A stretch of 12,842 nt of DNA from Bacteroides sp. (GTDB taxonomy: Bacteria; Bacteroidota; Bacteroidia; Bacteroidales; Bacteroidaceae): contig DXLM01000078.1 in the NCBI GenBank assembly GCA_019414725.1, forward strand, positions 1-12,842, read 5' to 3'. Below, piece after piece: positions 1 through 6,488 of this stretch (position 1 is its first letter; each line of letters opens with the position of its first letter). The notes under the pieces were generated by a model. It did not search any database, had not been told where the DNA came from, and saw only the letters and a program-made list of their open reading frames with translations. The position numbers and the translations under genes were made by a program.

Positions 1-52
1 GAGCATAACCTTGCCAAGGTTAGGGTCGCGAGTTCGAGTCTCGTTTTCCGCT
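1..52 (+). tRNA. tRNA-Gly (anticodon GCC), 3' part only
   Basis: This is the 3' portion of a glycine tRNA cut by the window edge. The end of the D-arm (GAGC, 1-4) is followed by the anticodon stem TAACC/GGTTA (6-10 with 18-22) around the 7-nt loop TTGCCAA, giving anticodon GCC at 13-15. The T-arm GCGAG/CTCGT (28-32 with 40-44) encloses TTCGAGT. The 3' acceptor strand TTTCCGC (45-51) and discriminator T52 fit bacterial tRNA-Gly. CCA is not encoded, since TC follows. The 5' acceptor strand and most of the D-arm lie outside the window. Confidence 0.95.
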
Positions 53-58
53 CAAGAG

Positions 59-92
59 AAAAGATCAGTGTAGAAGTACATTGATCTTTTTT
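59..92 (+). terminator. Intrinsic terminator of the tRNA-Gly transcript
   Basis: A 10-bp stem pairs AAGATCAGTG (61-70) with CATTGATCTT (79-88), with one G-T wobble and loop TAGAAGTA. A/T pairs extend it outward and the descending arm runs into a T tract (87-92). It starts a few bases after the tRNA end, so it is the expected end of that transcription unit. Confidence 0.85.
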
Positions 93-115
93 ATTTATCA
101 TGGTGTAAATGTTAG

Positions 116-168
116 AAAACGGAAGAAGGTCAAATCAAAATATTGATATACCCTCCTCCCGCTGTTTT
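116..168 (-). terminator. Structured terminator downstream of the glutamine synthetase gene
   Basis: Read on the minus strand, GGGAGGAGG (plus 152-160) pairs with CCTTCTTCC (plus 121-129) over nine base pairs, two of them G-U. It is flanked by AAAAC/GTTTT (164-168 with 116-120), and the downstream arm runs into GTTTTC. The loop carries its own small hairpin, ATCAA/TTGAT. The wobble pairs form only in the minus-strand RNA, which shows it serves the minus-strand gene ending at 176. It lies 8 bp after that stop codon. Confidence 0.7.
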
Positions 169-175
169 AGTCAAA

Positions 176-1678
176 TTATCCGCAATGGAAATATTTATTG
201 ACCAATGCCAACATCCCTTCCGGATTATCTTTTAAGTCGCTACGTAAGGTCAGATCGTTATAACTGGTTAATTTGCTGATGATTCCATCAATCATAGTGG
301 GGCTGAACACATTATGTTTTTGGAATATTTCGCGCTGTTGTTGCAAACAGGTTGCGGAAGCTGCACAGCTATCGGGAAGCTGGGCTAATGCCTTCAGTTT
401 GTCTGCATTTTCTTTCTGATGGATATTGACGTTTACGTAAGTTTTTTCTGCAATGTCCAGTGCATTTTCTATTTCAAATCCATGGCGACAGGCTACAGCT
501 AATCCTGCTATCAGTTGGTAGAGATCGGCCGAACCGTCCGGTGACCGCATTTCCACTGTCTGTTTTTGTGTGGTATCATAATGGCTTTCTGTTTCCAGTG
601 GATTGGCAGTCATGCACATGTCTGTTTTAGCTGCCCATCCTAGAGGTACTCGTACCAATACTGAACGGTTGCGGTCACCCCAGCAAATATTAGTTGGCGC
701 TTCCTGATGGGGAACCAGGCGGAAATAAGAAGTAGGATTGGTATTACCGAATGCGGTGATGGATGGAGCAAGTTCCATCATGCCAGCAATAGCTTTGCGT
801 GCTGTTTCTGATAAAACACCTTCTTTCAACATCTGGTTTTGTCCATCTTTCATGATACGCATGTGGATATGCAATCCGGAACCAGCTTTTCCTGTAGTTA
901 TTTTAGGTGCGAAAGTAATGTTATAACCATGTTTATAGGCCAGATTACGTATAATCCATTTGGCGATCATCAATTGGTCTGCCGCATCTTCGGCATTGAC
1001 AGGCAGGAATTCTATTTCATTCTGTTCATATATCATGCCATTCAAGGTAAAATTACCTACTTCGGAATGTCCATATTTTATTTGTCCGCCTGCTTGTGCA
1101 ATGTAGGCCATGCACTGGGTACGGAAATCATTGAACTTGGCATATGGTGCTGATTCATGATAGCCTTTCTGATCTGTAGCCTCGAACATATTTGTATCCG
1201 GAGCAATTACATAGTACTCTAATTCCCCCATAGCCTGAAATTCCATGCCGGTTACTTCATTGAATGCCTTGCATGCTTTGTGTAAGGTATGTTCGGGGGA
1301 ACTTTCCAATGGCTCTCCATCCTTGTTAAAGAAAGAGCAAAGCATGGAAAGTGTAGGTATCTCGGCAAACGGGTCCAAAAAAGCCGTCCGGAATCGAGGA
1401 ATTACATACAGATCACTGCTGCCCGCCTCAATGAATGGAAACAGGCTGGAACCGTCCACACGTTCTCCACAAGTCAAGATAGCATCTAGATATGCTTGGT
1501 TGTTGATAACGAAATTCAATGTCTTCAGTCGTCCGTCTCCGGCGGGATACATAAAGTTGACCATACGGATGCCATTCTGTTGAATGTATCGTTTTATGTC
1601 TTCTTTGGTAAACTCTGCACAAGGTTTTTCTAGAAATGCCACCAATTGGTTGGGGTTCATTATTAATTCTTTATTCAT
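176..1678 (-). CDS. glnA: Glutamine synthetase, type I-like (GlnA family)
   Basis: ATP-dependent condensation of glutamate and ammonia to glutamine in the cytoplasm, the entry point of ammonium assimilation. The 500-residue protein has the family's motifs in order: the N-terminal beta-grasp region (about 25-110, with the DGSS loop near 75-78), a GELEYY metal-ligand motif (E152, E154), the EQNEIEF segment (about 218-224), AGSGLHIHM with the ATP-site histidine near 271, NPTSYFRLVP (314-323), DRNRSVLVRVP (335-345) and VEMRSPDGSADLY (375-387). It is somewhat longer than typical GSI (about 440-470 residues), with extra residues around 208-219 and a C-terminal extension. I see no NLYDLP-like adenylylation site in the C-terminal part, so control by adenylylation is unlikely. 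The length and motif spacing do not fit the ~730-residue GSIII type also found in Bacteroides. A second in-frame ATG six codons downstream is a possible alternative start. A distant homologue such as a gamma-glutamyl-polyamine synthetase cannot be fully excluded. Confidence 0.88.
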   Translation of the reverse strand: MNKELIMNPNQLVAFLEKPCAEFTKEDIKRYIQQNGIRMVNFMYPAGDGRLKTLNFVINNQAYLDAILTCGERVDGSSLFPFIEAGSSDLYVIPRFRTAFLDPFAEIPTLSMLCSFFNKDGEPLESSPEHTLHKACKAFNEVTGMEFQAMGELEYYVIAPDTNMFEATDQKGYHESAPYAKFNDFRTQCMAYIAQAGGQIKYGHSEVGNFTLNGMIYEQNEIEFLPVNAEDAADQLMIAKWIIRNLAYKHGYNITFAPKITTGKAGSGLHIHMRIMKDGQNQMLKEGVLSETARKAIAGMMELAPSITAFGNTNPTSYFRLVPHQEAPTNICWGDRNRSVLVRVPLGWAAKTDMCMTANPLETESHYDTTQKQTVEMRSPDGSADLYQLIAGLAVACRHGFEIENALDIAEKTYVNVNIHQKENADKLKALAQLPDSCAASATCLQQQREIFQKHNVFSPTMIDGIISKLTSYNDLTLRSDLKDNPEGMLALVNKYFHCG

Positions 1679-1720
1679 AGCAAAATTGGTTGTTTTTTGT
1701 TTGTTATTTGGTTAACTTTC

Positions 1721-1728
1721 CAAAGATA
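1721..1728 (-). promoter_or_regulatory. Bacteroidales -7 promoter element for the glutamine synthetase gene
   Basis: The minus strand reads TATCTTTG here, a perfect match to the Bacteroides primary-sigma -7 consensus TAnnTTTG. It lies about 42 nt upstream of the start codon at 1678, implying a leader of roughly 35 nt. No exact TTTG is present at the -33 position; the nearest is a TTTTC at 1743-1747. No GG-N10-GC sigma-54 promoter exists on this strand between 1679 and 1883. Confidence 0.65.
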
Positions 1729-1749
1729 ACAAAAAGTTTTCTGAAAATC

Positions 1750-1766
1750 CTATGAAAAGTTCATAG
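1750..1766. promoter_or_regulatory. Perfect 7-3-7 inverted repeat in the divergent promoter region (candidate operator)
   Basis: CTATGAA-AAG-TTCATAG is a perfect dyad with seven-base arms and a three-base spacer. It lies just upstream of, or over, the -33 region of the minus-strand glutamine synthetase promoter and 75-90 bp upstream of the plus-strand -7 element. Its size and position fit a binding site for a dimeric regulator. The regulator is unknown and nothing in the window identifies it. Confidence 0.45.
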
Positions 1767-1840
1767 ATATTTTCTTTCATACTGAGTGATATTCTCTTTA
1801 TCTTTTTCTGTTTGGGAGAACATCGTTTTATAATTTGTCC

Positions 1841-1848
1841 TACCTTTG
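1841..1848 (+). promoter_or_regulatory. Bacteroidales -7 promoter element for the GNAT-nitrilase gene
   Basis: TACCTTTG matches TAnnTTTG exactly and lies 35 bp before the ATG at 1884. A TTTG at 1811-1814 is the only candidate -33 element, but its 26-bp spacing is longer than the usual ~19-20, so only the -7 element is convincing. Confidence 0.6.
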
Positions 1849-1883
1849 CACCGCTGTTTTAAAATATAAATAAGAGAATCATT

Positions 1884-3416
1884 ATGGAACCGATGCATAA
1901 AATTAATAAAGTAGAGGTCCGGAATTTACAGATCGAAGATTACATCCAATTATCACAATCATTCAAGCGGGTGTATGCGGATAAGGATGTGTTTTGGACA
2001 CACGAGCAAATAGAAACGCTTATCCGGATTTTTCCGGAAGGGCAAGTAGTAACGGTGGTAGACGATAAGATAGTGGGATGTGCTCTTTCTATTATTGTAG
2101 ACTATGATATGGTAAAGGGAGATCATACCTATGCCAAAGTAACTGGTAATGAAACTTTCTGTACGCATAATCCGGAAGGGAATATTTTGTATGGTATCGA
2201 GGTGTTTATCCATCCGGATTATCGCGGTTTGCGTTTGGCACGCCGTATGTATGAGTACCGGAAAGAATTATGCGAGAAACTGAATCTGAAAGCGATCATG
2301 TTCGGTGGTCGTATTCCTAATTATTATAAGTATGCGGATACGATGCGTCCTAAGGAATATTTGGATAAGGTGCGTTCCCGTGAGATTTATGATCCGGTAT
2401 TGACATTTCAGCTTTCCAATGATTTTCATGTGCGTCGTGTCATGAAGAATTATCTTCCCAATGACGAAGAATCCAAGCATTGTGCCACTTTGTTGCAATG
2501 GGATAATATTTATTATCAGGAGCCTACGCAGGATTATGTGGATAAGAAAACCACTGTACGTGTAGGGTTAGTGCAATGGCAGATGCGCCCTTATAAAACA
2601 TTGGATGATGTATTTGAGCAGGTTGAGTTTTTCGTAGATGCCGTTTCTGATTATAAGAGTGATTTTGTTCTTTTTCCAGAATATTTCAATGCGCCGTTGA
2701 TGGCCAAGTTCAATCATTTGGGAGAAGCCCAGAGCATTCGTGGTTTGGCACAATATACCGAAGAGGTTCGCGACCGTTTTATCAATTTGGCTATCAGTTA
2801 TAATATTAATATCATTACGGGTAGTATGCCATACGTAAAAGAGGACGGAGGGCTTTATAATGTTGGTTTTTTAGTACGGCGTGACGGCTCATACGAAATG
2901 TATGAAAAGGTACATGTCACTCCCGATGAGATAAAGAGTTGGGGCCTCTCGGGCGGTAAGATGGTGCAGACTTTTGATACGGATTGTGCTAAAATTGGTA
3001 TCTTGATTTGTTATGATGTGGAATTTCCCGAGCTTTCTCGTATCATGGCCGATCAGGGAATGCAGATTCTGTTTGTTCCATTCCTCACCGATACTCAGAA
3101 CGGCTATTCCCGTGTACGTGTTTGTGCTCAGGCACGGGCAATCGAGAATGAATGTTTTGTCGTTATAGCCGGTAGTGTGGGAAATTTGCCGCGTGTGCAC
3201 AATATGGATATTCAGTATGCACAGTCTGGAGTGTTTACTCCGTGTGATTTCGCTTTCCCAACTGATGGCAAACGGGCCGAGGCGACTCCGAATACCGAAA
3301 TGATTTTAGTTTCGGATGTTGATCTGAATCTGTTGAATGAATTGCATACGTATGGCAGTGTGCGCAATTTGCGTGACCGCAGGCATGACCTTTATGAACT
3401 GAAGATAAAGAAATAA
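1884..3416 (+). CDS. GNAT acetyltransferase fused to carbon-nitrogen hydrolase (nitrilase superfamily)
   Basis: A two-domain enzyme of 510 residues. Residues about 8-150 form a RimI-like GNAT domain: the acetyl-CoA-binding motif A is visible as HPDYRGLRLARRMYE (110-124), with the R/QxxGxA-type loop RGLRLA at 114-119. Residues about 223-500 form a nitrilase-superfamily amidohydrolase with the full Glu-Lys-Cys triad: E266 in FPEYFN, K342 in YEKVHV and C376 in ILICYDVEFPE. Both domains therefore look active. Nitrilase-superfamily proteins with an N-terminal RimI-like domain are a known subgroup (class 12 in the literature) without an assigned substrate. The nitrilase half should hydrolyse an amide C-N bond, possibly releasing ammonia, and the acetyltransferase half should act on an amine. 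Coupling of the two reactions is inference. No signal peptide is seen, so it is probably cytoplasmic. It is transcribed divergently from glutamine synthetase. Confidence 0.92.
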   Translation: MEPMHKINKVEVRNLQIEDYIQLSQSFKRVYADKDVFWTHEQIETLIRIFPEGQVVTVVDDKIVGCALSIIVDYDMVKGDHTYAKVTGNETFCTHNPEGNILYGIEVFIHPDYRGLRLARRMYEYRKELCEKLNLKAIMFGGRIPNYYKYADTMRPKEYLDKVRSREIYDPVLTFQLSNDFHVRRVMKNYLPNDEESKHCATLLQWDNIYYQEPTQDYVDKKTTVRVGLVQWQMRPYKTLDDVFEQVEFFVDAVSDYKSDFVLFPEYFNAPLMAKFNHLGEAQSIRGLAQYTEEVRDRFINLAISYNINIITGSMPYVKEDGGLYNVGFLVRRDGSYEMYEKVHVTPDEIKSWGLSGGKMVQTFDTDCAKIGILICYDVEFPELSRIMADQGMQILFVPFLTDTQNGYSRVRVCAQARAIENECFVVIAGSVGNLPRVHNMDIQYAQSGVFTPCDFAFPTDGKRAEATPNTEMILVSDVDLNLLNELHTYGSVRNLRDRRHDLYELKIKK

Positions 3417-3424
3417 AAAAATGT

Positions 3425-3537
3425 TTCATTACGGATTACTCAGGTTAACGCTGGTTTATAGATAAGTGGTTATTATTTTATATTTCCGCCTTACTTTTAA
3501 GAATAACCTGTGTTAATCAGAGTGATCCTGTAATGAA
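3425..3537. repeat. Long imperfect palindrome between convergent genes (bidirectional terminator or palindromic repeat)
   Basis: The outer arms TTCATTACGGATTACTC (3425-3441) and GAGTGATCCTGTAATGAA (3520-3537) pair over 17 bp with one bulged T and one G-T wobble. After one mismatch the pairing continues, with wobbles and mismatches, between 3443-3457 and 3504-3518, and weakly on toward AAGTGG/CCGCCTT nearer the centre. It fills almost the whole 126-bp gap between the stop codons at 3416 and 3543, so it probably ends transcripts from both sides. There is no long T tract directly after the arms, so it is not a classic intrinsic terminator. A dispersed repeat family is possible. Confidence 0.7.
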
Positions 3538-3542
3538 CTTTG

Positions 3543-4871
3543 TTATTTCAAAATAAAAGAAGCTACGGGCCATTCTATAACAAACATAGTTTTTCCTTGT
3601 CTGCTTTCCTGTAAATAGAAATTGCCCCCATGTTTTTTTATAATCTGCCGGCACAGACTAAGCCCGATACCAGTTCCTTCTGTTTTTGTGGTAAAGAAAG
3701 GAACGAATATTTTTTCTTGCAATTCCATAGGGATTCCCCGTCCATTGTCAAGTAGTCTTATATAAAGTTTGTTTGTTACTTCCAGTGTTACTTCTATTTG
3801 TCCGTCTGTTTTTCCTTCCAATGATTGCATACTGTTTTTCAGCAGATTTAAAAAAACTTGAGAGAGTTGCTTCTCATCGCCCTCAATATATATATCAGAG
3901 GGGGTGCTACGCAGAATGAAATGGATATGAGCATTTTCAAAATCAGATTGTAGTAACAGACCTAGATTGTGCAATGAATTGGTCAGTGAGAATCGCTTCT
4001 TTTTCGGTTCCGGCATATACGATAAGCGTCGATATGATTCTGTGAATTCCATCAGTCTTTCGCTTTGTTCACGAATCACTCCAAGTCCTCGTATTACTTT
4101 CTCGTCCGTACCGGGGCGCAATGAAAGTGTTTGAGACAGAGAAACAATAGGAGCAATGGTATTCATAATTTCATGAGTAAGCACCCGGGTAAGTTTGTTC
4201 CATGACTCACTTTCTTTCTCATTCAGTTCATTACTGATATCTTTGATAGCCAACAGGGTAATCGTTTCTGAATTTAGTTTCATCCGGTTCATGGATAGTG
4301 ACAGTTGTTTTTTTGAGTTAGATTGTAAAAGAAAGGAATTTTCCACATTTCCATGGGTTATGAAATCTTTCAAGATCGGATATTGCTCTTCCAATTGGCG
4401 GAGGAATATGATTGACTCAACTCCCAGCAAACGTAAGGCTGCACCATTTACAAACAGAACTCTTTTTTCGGAGTTCCACGCTAGCACTCCATTTGGTACT
4501 TCTTCCAGTAAAGAGTGATAAAAGTTCTCTTGTACCCGGCTTTGCGATTTCGTTGTGGCAAGCAATTCATTGATTCGGTTTAGTGAATGGCTAAGTGCAT
4601 TCATTTCTTTATCTGCCGATTGCTCGTTGAACAGTATCATGCTCTCTTTATCTTCCATCGCATCCAAGAATATTCTTATTTTGGCATTGAATTTATTCAA
4701 TTGTTTTACCAAAGCTCTGATAAAAAAAAGTGAAATAATCAAGAAAAGACAGCCTAGAATAAGGGCGGTATGTGTAATAATAAGTGCGATACCAGCTCCG
4801 GCTACAGCAATTATTAATAAGATGTAGCTTAGGATAACCATATATAGATGTTTGCTGAATACCATGATCAT
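3543..4871 (-). CDS. Membrane sensor histidine kinase (NtrY/NtrB-like) of the sigma-54 activator pair
   Basis: Autophosphorylating kinase for the response regulator encoded just upstream. The 442 residues comprise two hydrophobic helices (about 9-31 and 34-55) with almost no periplasmic loop, a linker/HAMP-like helix (56-115), a PAS-like domain (about 118-215, with GVLAWNSEKRVLFVN), a HisKA region with phospho-acceptor H233 in LTHEIMNTIAP, and an HATPase domain: N-box QVFLNLLKNSMQSL (N346), G1 DNGRGIP (375-381), FFTT (392-395) and G2 GTGIGLSL (399-406). The HEIMN-x-IAP H-box is typical of kinases that pair with NtrC-type regulators. Without an extracytoplasmic domain, sensing is probably within the membrane or through the PAS domain. 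The ATG overlaps the regulator's TGA by one base (TGATG), which implies translational coupling. A second Met two codons in is an alternative start. The operon seems to end in the palindrome beyond 3543. Confidence 0.93.
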   Translation of the reverse strand: MIMVFSKHLYMVILSYILLIIAVAGAGIALIITHTALILGCLFLIISLFFIRALVKQLNKFNAKIRIFLDAMEDKESMILFNEQSADKEMNALSHSLNRINELLATTKSQSRVQENFYHSLLEEVPNGVLAWNSEKRVLFVNGAALRLLGVESIIFLRQLEEQYPILKDFITHGNVENSFLLQSNSKKQLSLSMNRMKLNSETITLLAIKDISNELNEKESESWNKLTRVLTHEIMNTIAPIVSLSQTLSLRPGTDEKVIRGLGVIREQSERLMEFTESYRRLSYMPEPKKKRFSLTNSLHNLGLLLQSDFENAHIHFILRSTPSDIYIEGDEKQLSQVFLNLLKNSMQSLEGKTDGQIEVTLEVTNKLYIRLLDNGRGIPMELQEKIFVPFFTTKTEGTGIGLSLCRQIIKKHGGNFYLQESRQGKTMFVIEWPVASFILK

Positions 4872-6202
4872 CAGAGCTTAAAGCGTTTTATTTTGTTGTA
4901 AAGTGTCTGGCGGCTGATGCCTAACTGTTCGGCTGTTGCTGTCAGATTTCCATCGTTTTGACGGATGGCTGTTTCTATGGCCTGGCGTTCTACTTCTTCC
5001 AGATTAGGAACGGTAGTGGAGAATTGTGGACTCCAGGTTTGTTTTACGAAAATGTCTTTGGAACGGATTACATCTCCTTCACATAAAATAACTGCTTTCT
5101 CGATGGTATGTTGCAATTCCCGGATATTTCCCGGCCAATGATAAGAACATAATTTCTCTAAAGCATGTTCATGCAGGAAGATTTCTTTTTTTTCGTATTT
5201 AGCAGCATAGCGCTGCATAAAATAATCAATGAACAAATGTATATCTTCCCTCCGTTCGCGTAAAGGCGGGATTTCCAGATGAATAGTATTCAGTCTGTAC
5301 AATAAATCCTCACGGAAAGTCCCGGAATCCACCATACCCTGAATATTCTTGTTGGTAGCTGAAAGCAGCCGGATATCCACTGGGATTACTTTATTACTGC
5401 CGATGCGTGTAATTTTTCGGTTTTGTAATACGGTGAGCAACTTTGCCTGCATGGCTAAAGGGAGATTTCCTATTTCATCCATAAACAGGGAACTGCCGGA
5501 TGCCGCTTCAAACTTTCCCGGCCGGCTCTCGTAGGCATCGGTAAAAGAACCGCGCTCATGCCCGAACAGTTCACTTTCGAATAAAGATTCACTGATTGCT
5601 CCCATATCTACCGTTACCATAGAATGTTCCTTTCGTGTGGAAAGCCGGTGTATTTCCTGTGCCAGCATTTCTTTTCCTGTTCCGTTTTCTCCGGTAATCA
5701 ATATATTGGCATCTGTGCGTGCCACTTTCACTACTATCTTCATTAACTGCTGCATGGCAGGGGATGTTCCCACAATCATCGGTGATTTGTTTCTATCGGG
5801 GATTCTGTTTTTCCTTTTCTTACCGCTTCCAAAAGCATCTTTTATTTTGCGCACTAAGGTCCGGTTATCCCAAGGTTTCAACAAAAAATCAGTTGCATCA
5901 TTCTTTAAAGCCTTTACTGCCAGTTCTACATCCCCGTATGCTGTAAGCATGACTACGGGTAGTGCAGGAGCTATCTCACGGATTCGTTTCAGCCAATATA
6001 ACCCTTCGTTGCCGTTATTGATTCCTGCCGAGAAATTCATATCAAGAATAATCACATCTATCGGAGAGGTATTTATGATAGATATGATTTGATTCGGATG
6101 ATGGGCTGTCTTTATTTCGCTGAACTCCGTTTCCAGTAATAATTCCAGTGAGGCCAATACTCCTTTATTATCATCTACTATTAAAATCGTTCCTTTTTCC
6201 AT
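4871..6202 (-). CDS. NtrC-family sigma-54-dependent response regulator (enhancer-binding protein)
   Basis: Phosphorylation-activated AAA+ activator of sigma-54 RNA polymerase. From the ATG at 6202 it has 443 residues. The REC domain begins at once (MEKGTILIVDD), with phospho-acceptor D54 in VIILDMNF and the switch residues T87 and K109 (LTAY, LKPW). The AAA+ domain follows: Walker A GENGTGKE (171-178), sigma-54 contact loop GSFTDA (218-223) instead of the canonical GAFTGA, Walker B LFMDEIG (239-245), and FREDLLYRLN with the arginine-finger region. A C-terminal Fis-type helix-turn-helix (NLTATAEQLGISRQTLYNKIKRF) binds DNA. An ATG at 6313 would add 37 residues, but these lack family resemblance and contain the operator palindrome and a good promoter (TTTG-N20-TACCTTTA), so the 6202 start is preferred. 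It lies divergent from the exporter operon, whose sigma-54 promoter is its obvious target. Confidence 0.93.
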   Translation of the reverse strand: MEKGTILIVDDNKGVLASLELLLETEFSEIKTAHHPNQIISIINTSPIDVIILDMNFSAGINNGNEGLYWLKRIREIAPALPVVMLTAYGDVELAVKALKNDATDFLLKPWDNRTLVRKIKDAFGSGKKRKNRIPDRNKSPMIVGTSPAMQQLMKIVVKVARTDANILITGENGTGKEMLAQEIHRLSTRKEHSMVTVDMGAISESLFESELFGHERGSFTDAYESRPGKFEAASGSSLFMDEIGNLPLAMQAKLLTVLQNRKITRIGSNKVIPVDIRLLSATNKNIQGMVDSGTFREDLLYRLNTIHLEIPPLRERREDIHLFIDYFMQRYAAKYEKKEIFLHEHALEKLCSYHWPGNIRELQHTIEKAVILCEGDVIRSKDIFVKQTWSPQFSTTVPNLEEVERQAIETAIRQNDGNLTATAEQLGISRQTLYNKIKRFKL

Positions 6203-6223
6203 CTCATTTTTGCTTTCAGAGGC

Positions 6224-6255
6224 TAAAGGTATCTGCTTTTGATTGTTTCTGCAAA
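6224..6255 (-). promoter_or_regulatory. Promoter of the regulator-kinase operon
   Basis: Read on the minus strand, TTTG (plus 6252-6255) is followed after 20 nt by TACCTTTA (plus 6224-6231). This matches the Bacteroides -33 TTTG and -7 TAnnTTTG pattern with good spacing and one mismatch in the last base. Transcription would start near 6216, about 14 nt before the ATG at 6202. Its position supports the shorter regulator. Confidence 0.55.
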
Positions 6256-6260
6256 TGAGG

Positions 6261-6277
6261 CGTCCAATTATTGGACG
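6261..6277. promoter_or_regulatory. Perfect palindromic operator upstream of the regulator promoter
   Basis: CGTCCAA-TTA-TTGGACG is a perfect dyad immediately upstream of the -33 element of the regulator operon promoter, centred about 53 bp before its predicted start. The same arrangement recurs upstream of the exporter's sigma-54 promoter (CGTCTAA-AAT-TTGGACA), so it is most likely the binding site of the regulator itself, used for autoregulation. On the plus strand a T6 run follows the dyad, but the A+T-rich stem and lack of a plus-strand gene ending here make a terminator unlikely. Confidence 0.6.
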
Positions 6278-6396
6278 TTTTTTATTATTTTCTGTAATGC
6301 TTTTATTTATCATAACGGTGACTTGACATTGGAATGTGTCTTCAGTCCGTGTTGTCAGCGTTCCAATATCTTCCTTGGTTCGTTCTGGTTTTATAG

Positions 6397-6436
6397 TGTT
6401 TATAATTTGGACGTTATACCGTCTAAAATTTGGACA
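6397..6436 (+). promoter_or_regulatory. Tandem upstream activator sites for the exporter operon
   Basis: Two copies of the dyad lie 23 bp apart, centre to centre. The downstream copy is CGTCTAA-AAT-TTGGACA (6420-6436), differing from the perfect palindrome at 6261-6277 by two bases. The upstream copy keeps only a strong right arm, AAT-TTGGACG (6404-6413), with a degenerate left arm. AATTTGGAC is an exact direct repeat (6404-6412 and 6427-6435). The centres are about 87 and 110 bp before the predicted sigma-54 start, the usual distance for NtrC-type enhancers. The 23-bp step is close to two helical turns, which suits cooperative binding. Confidence 0.6.
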
Positions 6437-6457
6437 GCTAATTTATATTTTATTTTG

Positions 6458-6470
6458 TAACTGGTTGATT
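6458..6470 (+). promoter_or_regulatory. IHF-like DNA-bending site between activator sites and sigma-54 promoter
   Basis: TAACTGGTTGATT matches the reverse complement of the E. coli IHF consensus (YAANNNNTTGATW) at every defined position, and it lies in very A+T-rich DNA. Its place between the enhancer-like sites and the GG/GC promoter is where sigma-54 promoters commonly need a bend. The consensus is from E. coli; whether a Bacteroidales IHF/HU protein reads the same sequence is inference. Confidence 0.45.
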
Positions 6471-6488
6471 ATTAATGTTCTGATCTTC

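Noticed and set aside
1..52. tRNA 3' end as an integration site for a mobile element
   Set aside because: No integrase, repeated tRNA tail or foreign-looking genes follow; the next features are a normal terminator and glutamine synthetase.
3543..6202. The two-component pair as the classical NtrBC nitrogen regulators of glutamine synthetase
   Set aside because: The glutamine synthetase upstream region has a TAnnTTTG promoter and no GG-N10-GC sigma-54 promoter, and it lacks the dyad found at the regulator and exporter promoters. The pair points to the exporter instead.
6251..6275. Minus-strand TGGACG-CCTCA-TTTGC as a second sigma-54 promoter for the regulator operon
   Set aside because: The GG to GC spacing is 11 rather than 10 and the sequence overlaps the perfect operator; the TTTG-N20-TACCTTTA promoter fits better.
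6261..6283. Dyad plus T6 run as an intrinsic terminator on the plus strand
   Set aside because: No plus-strand gene ends before it, the stem is A+T-rich with a tiny loop, and the same dyad recurs as probable activator sites, so an operator explains it better.
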